From Albimonas pacifica (GTDB lineage Bacteria; Pseudomonadota; Alphaproteobacteria; Rhodobacterales; Rhodobacteraceae), in assembly GCF_900113695.1 (NCBI RefSeq), contig NZ_FOQH01000005.1, positions 124,001 through 188,000 on the forward strand: DNA of 64,000 bases, given 5' to 3'. Each line of letters starts with the position of its first letter. Position 1 is the first letter of the stretch. Shown here one piece after another: positions 45,118 through 53,922 of this stretch. A program made the position numbers and the translations under genes. The notes beneath the pieces were generated by a model that ran no database searches, was not told the DNA's origin, and worked only from the letters and a program-made list of their open reading frames with translations.

Positions 45118-45684
45118 TCAGCCGTCGATGGGGATGCGGATCACCACGCCGCCCATCACGTCGCCCAGCTCGAAGTCGGTGCGGGGGCTGTCCTTGTGCT
45201 CGTTGTGGCAGCTCACGCAGGCCTCGGCGACGCCGGTGTCGGCGTAGACGGCGGTGAAATAGGTCTGGCCGCCCAGCTCCTCCTCGCCGTACCAGTTCTC
45301 GCCGACGTTCTCGGCCACGTATTCCAGCCCCTCCTTCTCGGCGTCGGTCTTGGGGGCGTTCTGCTTGTTCACCGGCCAGAGCGAGAGCAGGGAGTAGGTG
45401 AACTCCTCGGTCTGGTCGGCGACCATCTCGGCCCCGAAACGGAACATCTGGGCGGGGAGCGGCAGGGCCTTGTCGTCCTCGAAATGCTCCGAGGCCTTGA
45501 TCACGCCCTCCTTGTTGGCCAGGCGGTTCACCACCATGCGGGTGTAGACCGTGCGGTCCGAGTTCATCACCGCATGCAGCATGTCGGCGACCCTCTGCGG
45601 CGGGATGCCGTCGGCGGCCATGGCCGGGACGGCGATGCCGGCCGCGACCACCGCGGCGGCGAGTTTGATTTTATGCGCGGGCAT
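45118..45684 (-). CDS. Mono-heme DUF3365-like (Tll0287-type) periplasmic protein
   Basis: 188 residues: signal peptide (KLAAAVVAAGIAVPAMAA), then a domain with RMVVNRLANKEGV, FRFGAEMVAD and a single c-type heme site ACVSCHNEHKDSP near residue 160. DUF3365 domains have a PAS-like fold and carry heme for sensing or electron transfer. Fifty bases separate it from the 11-heme cytochrome upstream, placing it in the same operon. A thiol/redox sensing role is possible; nothing in the sequence proves it. Confidence 0.75.
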   Translation of the reverse strand: MPAHKIKLAAAVVAAGIAVPAMAADGIPPQRVADMLHAVMNSDRTVYTRMVVNRLANKEGVIKASEHFEDDKALPLPAQMFRFGAEMVADQTEEFTYSLLSLWPVNKQNAPKTDAEKEGLEYVAENVGENWYGEEELGGQTYFTAVYADTGVAEACVSCHNEHKDSPRTDFELGDVMGGVVIRIPIDG

Positions 45685-45734
45685 TTCTAAACCCCTCGTT
45701 GCAGCTTCGGTTGCACCTCGACGGCGGGGGAGCG

Positions 45735-47243
45735 TCATTGGCGTGCCGCCTCCCCCGTCGTCACGCGCCGCGCCGCCCAGTCGATGCCGGGGATGTGGGC
45801 GGCGGGACGTCCCTTGAAATTGGTCGCCACCAGCGCCGGGTCCGCGAGCGCGTCGATCGCGAAGCCCAGGCCGTGGCAGTCCATGCAGACCGGGCGGATC
45901 ATCTTCTCGTTCGGCCGCAGGTAGGCGTTCTGGTTGTGGGTGGTGAAGACGCGGCCCGAGGCCGGGTCCTCGACCTTCGGCATGTGGCAGTCCGCGCAGC
46001 CGACGCCGGAGCCGGGCGGCCCCTCGCCCGCGATCTCGGCCAGATAGAGCTCGTGGTGGCGGGAGCCGAAGTAGGCTTTCGTGTGCTCGTCGTCGTGGCA
46101 GCCCGCGCAGGTCTCGACCCGCGCCGGCGCACGCTCGGGCGCGTGGGGGTCGTGGCAGGAGGCGCAGGAGAGGACCGCGTGCGCGGCCTCGGCCTTCATC
46201 GGCAGGCGGGCGGCGGCGACCGACATCCGCGGGGCGGGGGCCGGATCCTCGAGCCAGGCGCGGATGGCGGCGGGCAGGTCCTCCTCCAGCCCTGCGAGGC
46301 CGATCGACTTCAGCCGCTTCTCCAGCTTGCGGGGCCTGGCGATCCCCTTGTGGAAGGCCATGCCGTGGCGGCCCTCGGTCCAGGTCTGGGCCTGGTTGCG
46401 GTGGCACTTGGCGCAGGTCTTGAGGTCGAAGGCGTCGGACCACTCGGCGGCGAGCGTCGCCTGGTCCTCCGCCTTGGGCGCGTGACAGGCCGCGCAGTTC
46501 ACGCCCGTCTCGGCATGGGCCGAGGCCGCCCAGGCGGCGAGTTCGGCCTGCGGGAAGCGGGCGAGGACCTCGGCCGGGGCCTCGGCCTGCGCGAGGGTCA
46601 GGGGCTCGCCCACGGGCTTGGCGAAGCGGGCGTCGGGGGCGCGCAGGGCGGCGGCGTTCGCCTGCACGGGGTGGGACAGGAGCCACGGATCGTCCGCGTG
46701 CTTGACCAGGAAATCCTCGTAGAGGGCGCGGTTGTCGTGGAAGTTGTGGCAGCCGGCCGAGGCGCAGGTCTCGAAGCCCAGGCCTGCGTGGCTCTCCCGT
46801 TCCGCGCGCACGTTCTGCTCGCCGTCGGCGTGGCAGGCGACGCAGTAGTCCATGGCCAGCGTCACCGCGCCGGGGCGGGTGATCTCGGGCTCATGCTCGA
46901 TATGGCAGGTGGTGCAGGCGCGGGCGTCGAGCTTGACCCAGTAGTCGGCCATGCGCGGGTCGCGGAACTTCTTGCGCGGGTGGCTGTCGTCGGAGAGCTT
47001 CAGCTCGTCGTCGTGGCAATTGCGGCAGCTTTCGTTGAGCGCGTCGAGCGCGTCCTCGGTCGCGGACAGCGGCTCGGCCCCGTGGCAGCTCTCGCAGGCG
47101 GTCTCGAACTGGTGGTGCACGCCGGTGGTCTCGCCCAGCAGGATCGGGGTGCGGTCGCCGCCGATGAAGACCGCGGCGCCGACGGCGGCGGCGCCGGCGA
47201 GGGTCAGGGCGGTCCACAGCAGCCAGAGGAGGGGGGTGCGCAT
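45735..47243 (-). CDS. Undeca-heme cytochrome c
   Basis: 502 residues. An N-terminal hydrophobic segment (LLWLLWTALTLAGAAAVGAAV) exports or anchors it in the inner membrane. Eleven heme-binding sites follow, ten CXXCH starting at Cys 50, 73, 110, 134, 250, 277, 360, 379, 416 and 453, and one CXXXXCH (CASAGCH, Cys 160). Many extra histidines could be distal ligands. It is not NapC, NrfA or a standard HAO by visible motifs. The flavoprotein gene ends nine bases before it, so the two proteins probably exchange electrons, with this one on the periplasmic side. Confidence 0.85.
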   Translation of the reverse strand: MRTPLLWLLWTALTLAGAAAVGAAVFIGGDRTPILLGETTGVHHQFETACESCHGAEPLSATEDALDALNESCRNCHDDELKLSDDSHPRKKFRDPRMADYWVKLDARACTTCHIEHEPEITRPGAVTLAMDYCVACHADGEQNVRAERESHAGLGFETCASAGCHNFHDNRALYEDFLVKHADDPWLLSHPVQANAAALRAPDARFAKPVGEPLTLAQAEAPAEVLARFPQAELAAWAASAHAETGVNCAACHAPKAEDQATLAAEWSDAFDLKTCAKCHRNQAQTWTEGRHGMAFHKGIARPRKLEKRLKSIGLAGLEEDLPAAIRAWLEDPAPAPRMSVAAARLPMKAEAAHAVLSCASCHDPHAPERAPARVETCAGCHDDEHTKAYFGSRHHELYLAEIAGEGPPGSGVGCADCHMPKVEDPASGRVFTTHNQNAYLRPNEKMIRPVCMDCHGLGFAIDALADPALVATNFKGRPAAHIPGIDWAARRVTTGEAARQ

Positions 47244-47252
47244 GCCGGGCCC

Positions 47253-49268
47253 TCAGTAGGCGTAGACGCCGAGGACATGCGCCCCCAGCAGGAGGGGCAG
47301 GGGCCACAGGGCGAGGATGTGCAGCCAGACGGGGATCTTGCGGGGCGGGGCGGCGGCGGAGCCCACCCCCGCGTCGCGCAGCTTGTGGTCGGCGCCGGTG
47401 GCGAGGCCGGCGATCCCGCCCAGCAGCAGCGCCGCCACGTAGACCGTCATCAGCGCCGAGGAGAGGTTCAGGCCGAAGCGGAAGCCGGTGTGCAGGAAGA
47501 GGCCGAGCGCCGCCGCGACCCCGAGGCCGAGATGCACGAGCCGCCAGGCGTCGTAGCCGCCCAGCCGGCGCGCGACCCGCAGCCGCTTGCGCAGCCCCAG
47601 CAGCATCAGCGCCGCGGTGACGGCGAGCAGCCCGTAGCCGGTCCACTGCTTGACGATGTTGTCGAACCACAGCGTCTCCAGCCCGCCGCGGGCCTCGAAG
47701 GCGTCGGGGATCGGCACGCGCGGGGCGAGCGCGGTGACCAGCGCCAGCAGCGCCGCGGCGATGGAGACGGCCGAGAGGATCCTCCACCAGCGCTGGGCGG
47801 TGGCGGAGGCGGCTCCGCCGGCCAGGATCTCCTCCAGCAGCGGCTGGCAGGTTCCGCAGACGGTGCAGGCGCCGGTCTCGAAGCGGAGCGCGTCGAGGCT
47901 GGCGGCGCCGTTCGCCATCGCCTCGCCGAGGCGGCCGCGGGTGACGCCGGTGCAGTTGCAGACCGTCGCGGCCTCCGGCCAGTCGGCGGCGGAAGCGGGG
48001 GCGGCGGCGGGCCAGAGGGTTCCCTCGCGCCGGAAGCGTGGGGCGAAGAGCGGCGGCGCAGGGCTGCGGGCGGTCACCGCCTGCTGCACGCGGTTGAGCT
48101 CCGCCCAGGGGCCGATGGCGATGGCGCCGGCGAGGCGGCCGCGCTCCACGAAGACCCTCCGGTAGAGGCCCTGGCTGGCGTCGCGCCAGGCGAAGGCGCG
48201 CACGCCGGGACGCTCCTCCAGCGCCTCGACCTCGCCGATGGAGAAGACTTCAACGCCCACCACCTTCAGGCGGGTGGCGGGGGCGGCGCGGGCGAAGGCG
48301 GCGGGCTCGCCGCAGAGGGTCTTCGCGGCGGTCTCGGCCTGGTCGAGGCAGGGGCCCACCAGCCCCTCGACCCGGTCGTCGAACTCGGCGCATTCGCCGG
48401 CGGCGTAGACGTGCGGGTGGGAGGTGCGCATGGCGGCGTCGACCAGGATGCCGCGGTGGACGGCGAGGCCCATGGATTGCGCCAGCGTCGTCTCGGCCCG
48501 CACGCCGGCGCAGACCACCAGCGTGTCGGCGGGCAGCGTCTCGCCGGTCGAGAGGCGCAGGCCGGTCACGGCGCCGGCGGGGGCGAGGACCTCCTCGACC
48601 CGCACGCCGGTCAGGCAGGTCACGCCCAGCGCGTAGAGGCGGGCGGAGAGGAGGGCGGCGGCCTCGGCGTCGAGCTGGCGGGGCATCAGGCGCATCTCGT
48701 GCTCGATCACGCAGACGCGCGCGCCCTGGGCGGCCATGGCGCGCGCGGCCTCGAGGCCGAGCAGCCCGCCGCCGATCACCGCCACCTGGCGGGCCGTGAG
48801 GCTGCGCGCCTTCAGGGCGGCGGCGTCGTCGGCGTCGCGGAAGGTGAAGACGTTGCGCGCCCCGATCCCGGGGATCGAGGGCAAGAAGGCCCGCGAGCCG
48901 GTGCAGATCACCAGGTCGCGGAACGGGAACAGGCGCCCCGAGGCGGTCTCGACCAGGCGCGCGTCGAGATCGACGGCGACCGCGCGCTGGCCGGCGTAGT
49001 GATGGGCGAGCCCGTCGCCCACCGGATCGCGCGGCTGGGCGACCTGGCCGAACTGCACCTCGCCCGCCAGCAGGGGGGTGAGCTTGACGCGGTTGTAGGG
49101 CGCCCAGCTCTCGGCGTTGAGCAGGGCGACCGAGCGGCCACGCCGCGACAGCTCCCGCGCGACGCGGAAGCCGGTGGGACCGCCGCCGACGACCACGGCG
49201 TCGACGCGGGCCGCGAGCGCGGCCGGCAGGTGGGCTTCGAAATCGGGATCGAGGGTCGATCCATCCAT
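47253..49268 (-). CDS. FAD/NAD(P) oxidoreductase fused to a BFD-type [2Fe-2S] and a membrane domain
   Basis: 671 residues in three parts. Residues 22-400 resemble NirB/rubredoxin-reductase flavoproteins, with FAD-binding VVVGGGPTGF (26-35), NAD(P)-binding VAVIGGGLLGLEAA (162-175) and AAGECAEF (289-296). Residues 436-474 form a BFD-like [2Fe-2S] site (Cys 437, 439, 468, 471, 474). Residues 498-671 contain five membrane helices with His at about 579, 593, 650 and 664, suited to b-type heme. The start at 49268 follows AGGGAGC; a GTG at 49295 is the alternative. It would pass electrons between cytoplasmic NAD(P)H and the 11-heme cytochrome encoded next. Confidence 0.85.
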   Translation of the reverse strand: MDGSTLDPDFEAHLPAALAARVDAVVVGGGPTGFRVARELSRRGRSVALLNAESWAPYNRVKLTPLLAGEVQFGQVAQPRDPVGDGLAHHYAGQRAVAVDLDARLVETASGRLFPFRDLVICTGSRAFLPSIPGIGARNVFTFRDADDAAALKARSLTARQVAVIGGGLLGLEAARAMAAQGARVCVIEHEMRLMPRQLDAEAAALLSARLYALGVTCLTGVRVEEVLAPAGAVTGLRLSTGETLPADTLVVCAGVRAETTLAQSMGLAVHRGILVDAAMRTSHPHVYAAGECAEFDDRVEGLVGPCLDQAETAAKTLCGEPAAFARAAPATRLKVVGVEVFSIGEVEALEERPGVRAFAWRDASQGLYRRVFVERGRLAGAIAIGPWAELNRVQQAVTARSPAPPLFAPRFRREGTLWPAAAPASAADWPEAATVCNCTGVTRGRLGEAMANGAASLDALRFETGACTVCGTCQPLLEEILAGGAASATAQRWWRILSAVSIAAALLALVTALAPRVPIPDAFEARGGLETLWFDNIVKQWTGYGLLAVTAALMLLGLRKRLRVARRLGGYDAWRLVHLGLGVAAALGLFLHTGFRFGLNLSSALMTVYVAALLLGGIAGLATGADHKLRDAGVGSAAAPPRKIPVWLHILALWPLPLLLGAHVLGVYAY

Positions 49269-49351
49269 GTGGCGCAGCTCCCTGGCTGGGCGCACGGAGG
49301 ATCCGGACGCCTGGCGCGGTTGAGAAGCTGGCCCGCCGTTGGACCGCTGGG

Positions 49352-49369
49352 GTCGTCATCGGTGACGAC
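49352..49369. promoter_or_regulatory. Perfect palindromic operator upstream of the flavo-multiheme operon
   Basis: GTCGTCA-TCGG-TGACGAC: seven-base arms, four-base spacer, 84 bases before the flavoprotein start. No FNR/NnrR-type TTGAT-N4-ATCAA site was found in the same gap. The regulator is unknown; LysR encoded upstream is transcribed toward it but is more likely to serve the divergent importer operon. Confidence 0.5.
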
Positions 49370-49503
49370 TTGAACCAATTCGTGCCCGAATCGCGCCGCT
49401 TCGGCAAGCGGGAACGTTCAGATGGGAGGCAGGCAGGGGCGGAAAACTGCGCGTCGTTTCGGCATCGGGTGGGTCGTGGTCGAGAACGCGGCAACCATTT
49501 CCG

Positions 49504-50412
49504 TCATTCGCTGTCGAAACGCTCCTCGAACACCGTCGTCATCTGCTGGGCGAAGCGGGAGGCCGCCACCGGCAGCGCCCGCCCGCGGAGCTGGCCCAGC
49601 GCCACCACGCCGGGGGGCACGTCGCGACGGTCGAGCTCGCGCACCACCGCGTCGGGCCATTCGGAGGCGTGCGGCAGGCCGACGGGGATCTGGAAGGTCA
49701 GGATGTTCTCGGCCACCGCGTGCATGCGCAGGAACTCGAAGCTGTCGGACTCCACCGACGCCTCCAGCGCGAAGCCCTTGGCCCGGCAGGCGAGGTCGAG
49801 AAGGTGGCGCACGCCGTATTCCGCCTCGGGCAGGGCGAGCGGGTATTGCACGCAGTCGCGCAGGCGCAGCTCCGGCGTCGCGGCGAGCGGGTGTCCCGGG
49901 GCCATGATCGCGTGCACCGGCTGGCGCACGCGGGCGAGCGTCTGGAACTCGGCGATGCGCACCGGCTCGAAGATCAGGGCGAGGTCGGCCTCGTGGCTGG
50001 CCAGCGCCTGCTCGGCCTGGGCGCGGTCGCGGCGCTGGACCGAGAAGGTCACGCCGGGGTGGTCGCGCCGGTAGCGGGCGATCATCTCGGGCAGGAAGAA
50101 GGGCAGGAAGGCCTGGGAGCAGGCGATGGCGACATGGCCGCGACGCACGCCGGAGAGGTCGGCGATCTGGCTCTTCACCCGCTCGAGGTCCGAGATCTGG
50201 CTGCGGATGTGGTGGATCAGCAGCTCCCCCGCGGGCGAGAGGCGCACGCCGCGCGGAAGGCGCTCGAAGATTGGCACGCCCAGCTCCTCCTCCATCGCCA
50301 GGATCCGGCGGTTGAGGGCGGTGGAGGTGATGTTGAGCGTCTCCGCCGCGCGGCGGATCGAGCCGGTGCGCGCGACCGCGTCGATGTATTGCAGGGGCAG
50401 CAGGTGGCGCAT
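49504..50412 (-). CDS. LysR-family transcriptional regulator
   Basis: 302 residues: winged helix (YIDAVARTGSIRRAAETLNITSTALNRRI, about 8-36) and a periplasmic-binding-like effector domain (VAIACSQAFLPFFLPEMIARYR onwards). It is transcribed away from the BMP importer operon with a 265-base gap that holds a T-N11-A palindrome. This is the standard geometry for a LysR activator of a divergent operon, so it probably responds to an imported nitrogen compound or to nitrogen status. The ATG at 50412 is the family-like start. Confidence 0.88.
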   Translation of the reverse strand: MRHLLPLQYIDAVARTGSIRRAAETLNITSTALNRRILAMEEELGVPIFERLPRGVRLSPAGELLIHHIRSQISDLERVKSQIADLSGVRRGHVAIACSQAFLPFFLPEMIARYRRDHPGVTFSVQRRDRAQAEQALASHEADLALIFEPVRIAEFQTLARVRQPVHAIMAPGHPLAATPELRLRDCVQYPLALPEAEYGVRHLLDLACRAKGFALEASVESDSFEFLRMHAVAENILTFQIPVGLPHASEWPDAVVRELDRRDVPPGVVALGQLRGRALPVAASRFAQQMTTVFEERFDSE

Positions 50413-50499
50413 CGCCTCTCCCTCTCGCAGCCGCGCGGCGGGCGTCCGGCCTGTCCTGCGCGACGTCAAGGCGGCTGGCGCCGCCCCGCGCGCCGCTTG

Positions 50500-50518
50500 C
50501 GCTGCACTCCGTGCAGCG
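50500..50518. promoter_or_regulatory. LysR-type binding site in the divergent promoter region
   Basis: CGCTGCAC-TCC-GTGCAGCG is an inverted repeat with eight-base arms and contains TGCACTCCGTGCA, a T-N11-A box. It lies between the lysR and BMP-protein starts. Confidence 0.6.
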
Positions 50519-50677
50519 GTGCGGTGCGAAACTAGCAGATTACATCCGCGCAGGCTTGTCCTGATATGCCCCAGAGGGCGGTCCGGGCCCGCCGTCGGGA
50601 GCTGCGCCACGCGGCTCGACGCAGGCCCGGGGGGGACCCCGCCCCACGACATTCCATGGCGAGCCCGGGAGCCGATC

Positions 50678-51799
50678 ATGACCGAATTCCACCGCACCTC
50701 GCGCCGCGGTTTCCTGAAATCCTCCGCCGCCCTCGCCGGCGTCGCCGCGATGGGCGGCTTCGCCACCCGCGCGAAGGCGGCCGACCTGACCATCGGCTTC
50801 ATCTACGTCGGGCCCAAGGACGACTACGGCTACAACCAGGCCCATGCCGAGGGCGCCGCCGCGGTGAAGGCGATGGCGGGCGTGACGGTCGTCGAGGAGG
50901 AGAACGTGCCCGAGTCCGTCGAGGTCCAGAAGTCGATGGAATCGATGATCAACTTCGACGGGGCCAGCCTGCTGTTCCCGACCTCCTTCGGCTATTTCGA
51001 CCCGCACATCCTGGAGATGGCGCAGAAGTATCCCGACCTGCGCTTCGAGCACTGCGGCGGCATGTGGTCGGCCGACAAGCACCCGATGAACGTGGGTTCC
51101 TACTTCGGCTACATCGGGCTGGGCCAGTACCTCAACGGCATCGCCGCGGGGCACGCGACCAAGACCAAGAAGATCGGCTTCGTGGCCGCCAAGCCCATCC
51201 CGCAGGTGCTCAACAACGTCAACTCGTTCCTGCTCGGCGCCCGGGCGGTGGACCCCGAGATCACCTGCCAGGTGATCTTCACCGGCGAGTGGTCGCTGGC
51301 CGTCAAGGAAGCCGAGGCGGTCAACGCGCTGACCGACCAGGGCGCCGACGTCATCACCTGCCACGTCGACGGCCCCAAGGTGGTGATGGAGACCGCCGCC
51401 GGCCGCGGCGCGTTCGTGTGCGGCTACCACGCCGACCAGTCCGCGTTGGCCCCCGAGAAATACCTCACCGGCGCCGAGTGGAACTGGGCCAAGGTCTACA
51501 CCGACATGGTCTCGACCGTGCAGTCGGGCGGCACCATCGACAACTTCGTACGCGGGGGGCTCGCCGAGGGCTTCATCAAGATGTCGCCCCTGGGCCCCGC
51601 CGTCTCCGACGAGGCGCGCGCCCAGTTCGAGGCCACCAGGGCCGAGATCCTCAAGGGCGGCTTCTCGGTCTTCAAGGGGCCGATGAAGTCGAACACGGGC
51701 GACGTGATCGTCGGCGCGGGCTCGGCCTTCGTCGAGACGGACGTCGAGCTGGAGAGCATGGACTACCTGGTCGAGGGCGTCGTCGGTTCCACCTCCTGA
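50678..51799 (+). CDS. BMP-family ABC transporter substrate-binding protein
   Basis: 373 residues with a twin-arginine signal (SRRGFLKSSAALAGVAAMGG, cleaved near residue 36) and a BMP (basic membrane protein) type I binding fold: IGFIYVGPKDDYGYNQAHAEG, NFDGASLLFPTSFGYFDP, TCHVDGPKVVME and VCGYHADQS. BMP proteins often bind nucleosides; here the linked hydrolases suggest a urea-type amide such as biuret. Tat export implies folding before secretion. First gene of the operon. Confidence 0.9.
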   Translation: MTEFHRTSRRGFLKSSAALAGVAAMGGFATRAKAADLTIGFIYVGPKDDYGYNQAHAEGAAAVKAMAGVTVVEEENVPESVEVQKSMESMINFDGASLLFPTSFGYFDPHILEMAQKYPDLRFEHCGGMWSADKHPMNVGSYFGYIGLGQYLNGIAAGHATKTKKIGFVAAKPIPQVLNNVNSFLLGARAVDPEITCQVIFTGEWSLAVKEAEAVNALTDQGADVITCHVDGPKVVMETAAGRGAFVCGYHADQSALAPEKYLTGAEWNWAKVYTDMVSTVQSGGTIDNFVRGGLAEGFIKMSPLGPAVSDEARAQFEATRAEILKGGFSVFKGPMKSNTGDVIVGAGSAFVETDVELESMDYLVEGVVGSTS

Positions 51800-51824
51800 T
51801 CGCTCTCGCAAAGGGACCGTCGCG

Positions 51825-52964
51825 ATGTCGGACCAGGCTGCATCCCCCATGTCGTCCGCGGCCCAGTCCGTTGCGCAGGTCGCGGCGGTCCCGGCCGCCT
51901 CCGGCTCCCTCGCCCGCTGGGCGAGGCGGCTGGAGGCGGTTGCGCTCCCCGTGGGCGCGCTGATCGTGGGACTGGCCGCCTTCGGCCTGTTCCTGCTGGC
52001 GCTGGGCAAGAGCCCGGCGGATTTCTACGCGCTGGTCTACAAGGCCGGCTTCGGCACCTGGTTCAGCTGGCAGAACACGCTGAGCCGCGCCGCGCCGCTG
52101 CTGCTGGCGGCGCTGTGCGTCGCGCTGCCCGCGCGGCTGGGGCTGATGATCATCGGGGGCGAGGGCGCCATTGTTCTCGGCGGCGTGGCCGCCGGGGGCC
52201 TGGGCGCCGCGATGCCCTGGATGCCGGCGATCATCGGCGTGCCGCTGATGGCGATCTTCGCGATGCTGGTCGGCGGCGCCTGGATCGGCGCGGTCGGCGC
52301 GCTGCGCCAGAAGCGCGGGGTGAACGAGACCATCTCCTCGCTGCTGATGGCCTACATCGCCATCGCCCTGATGAACCACCTGGTCGAGGGCCCCCTGCGC
52401 GATCCCGCCAGCCTCAACAAGCCCTCCACCGCGCCGCTGGCCGAGGGCCTGCGCATCGGCGACCTTCCCGGCATGGACGTGCACTGGGGGTTCGCGCTGG
52501 GCGTGATCTGCTGCGTCGTCGCCTGGGTGCTGATCGAGAAGACCACCTGGGGCTTCGCCGCCCGGCTCGTCGGCGGCAACGTGCGCGCGGCGCAGATCCA
52601 GGGGCTGCCGGTGGGCCGCCTGCTGATCGGCTTCACGGCGCTGGGCGGGGCGTTCGCGGGGCTCGCCGGGATGATCGAGGTCTCGGCGGTGCAGGGCTCG
52701 GCCAACGGCTCGCTGGCGGCGGGCTATGGGTATGCAGGGATCCTGGTCGCCTTCCTCGCCCGGCACAACGGGCTGGCGATCATCCCCGTGGCGATCCTGA
52801 TCGGGGGGATGGAGGCGTCCTCGGGCCTCGTGCAGCGGCGCATGGACCTGCCGGACGCCACGGTGCTGGTGCTGGAGGGCTTCGTCTTCGTCGCCATCCT
52901 GCTGAGCGAAACCGTCTACGGCCGCTTCAAGATCTTCGCCCCCGAACGCTGGAGCTCCAGATGA
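51825..52964 (+). CDS. ABC transporter permease (BMP/nucleoside type), subunit 1
   Basis: 379 residues with eight to ten membrane helices and the family EAA-like region RLVGGNVRAAQIQGLPVGRLLIG. FSWQNTLSRAAPLLLAALCVALPARLGLMIIGGEGAI is typical of the first permease of purine/nucleoside importers. It overlaps the next permease gene by four bases (ATGA), so the two are co-translated. The N-terminal 30 residues are Ala/Ser-rich and cytoplasmic. Confidence 0.88.
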   Translation: MSDQAASPMSSAAQSVAQVAAVPAASGSLARWARRLEAVALPVGALIVGLAAFGLFLLALGKSPADFYALVYKAGFGTWFSWQNTLSRAAPLLLAALCVALPARLGLMIIGGEGAIVLGGVAAGGLGAAMPWMPAIIGVPLMAIFAMLVGGAWIGAVGALRQKRGVNETISSLLMAYIAIALMNHLVEGPLRDPASLNKPSTAPLAEGLRIGDLPGMDVHWGFALGVICCVVAWVLIEKTTWGFAARLVGGNVRAAQIQGLPVGRLLIGFTALGGAFAGLAGMIEVSAVQGSANGSLAAGYGYAGILVAFLARHNGLAIIPVAILIGGMEASSGLVQRRMDLPDATVLVLEGFVFVAILLSETVYGRFKIFAPERWSSR

Positions 52965-53887
52965 ACGAGACCGATATCGGCTACTGGGGCGTTCCGCTGG
53001 CCATCCTCGGCGGCGCCATCCGGGTCTCGACCCCGTTCCTGTTCGTGAGCCTGGGCGAGTGCCTGACCGAGCGCTCGGGCCGCATCAACCTCGGCCTGGA
53101 GGGCACGCTCGTCTTTGGCGCCATGGCGGGCTACGCCATCGCCTACGAGACGGGAAACCCCTGGGCGGGCGTGCTGGCGGCGGCGCTGGCGGGGGCGCTG
53201 TTCGGGCTGGTGCACGGGCTGATGTGCTCGCTGCCGCGGGTCAACGACATCGCCATCGGCATCGCGCTGATGCTGCTGGGCATGGGCCTGGCCTTCTTTT
53301 TCGGCAAGCCCTACATCCAGCCCGTCGCCCCGGACCTGCCGGCGATCGAGCTGGGGTCCTGGTCGAGCTACCCGCAGGTGCAGGCCGCGCTGCGCGTCAA
53401 CGTGCTGTTCGTGATCGGGGCGGCGCTGGCGGTCGTGCTGTGGTGGGTGTTCCGGGCCACCAAGGTGGGGCTGATCGTGCGGGTGGTGGGGGATTCCACC
53501 GACGCCGCCCGCGCCATGGGGCTCAGGCCCAACCGGATCCGCATCGCCTCGACCGCCGTGGGCGGCGCCTCGGCGGGCGTGGCGGGGGCGTATCTGTCGC
53601 TCTACTACCCCGGGTCGTGGAACGAGGGGATCTCGTCCGGGCAGGGGCTGATGGCGGTGGCGTTGGTGATCTTCGCCCGCTGGAACCCGATCCAGTGCTT
53701 CGGCGCGGCTCTTCTGTTCGGCGGCGCGGGCGCGCTGGGGCCGGCTCTGCAATCGGTCGGGATCACCTCGGGCTACTACCTGTTCTACGCAGCCCCCTAC
53801 GTGCTGACGCTGGGCATGCTGATCGCCACCTCCTCGACCGCGCGGGCCATGACCGGCGCGCCGGGCGAGCTGTCGATCACCAAGTGA
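52961..53887 (+). CDS. ABC transporter permease (BMP/nucleoside type), subunit 2
   Basis: 308 residues, about nine helices. GECLTERSGRINLGLEGTL and VVGDSTDAARAMGLRPNRIRIAST are hallmarks of the second permease of this importer class. The ATPase gene does not follow immediately: a minus-strand sod gene and two hydrolase genes lie between. Confidence 0.9.
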   Translation: MNETDIGYWGVPLAILGGAIRVSTPFLFVSLGECLTERSGRINLGLEGTLVFGAMAGYAIAYETGNPWAGVLAAALAGALFGLVHGLMCSLPRVNDIAIGIALMLLGMGLAFFFGKPYIQPVAPDLPAIELGSWSSYPQVQAALRVNVLFVIGAALAVVLWWVFRATKVGLIVRVVGDSTDAARAMGLRPNRIRIASTAVGGASAGVAGAYLSLYYPGSWNEGISSGQGLMAVALVIFARWNPIQCFGAALLFGGAGALGPALQSVGITSGYYLFYAAPYVLTLGMLIATSSTARAMTGAPGELSITK

Positions 53888-53922
53888 GGGGCGAGAGGAT
53901 GTCCCCCCGCCCCTGCATCGGC

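Noticed and set aside
45699-49373. A 1,224-codon open frame on the plus strand opposite the flavoprotein and multiheme genes
   Set aside because: Low-complexity Gly/Ala/Arg composition with no motif; the minus strand carries eleven heme sites and clear FAD motifs.
49269-49503. FNR/NnrR box upstream of the multiheme operon
   Set aside because: The nearest candidate, TTGAACCAATTCG, does not match TTGAT-N4-ATCAA; only the separate GTCGTCA palindrome is convincing.
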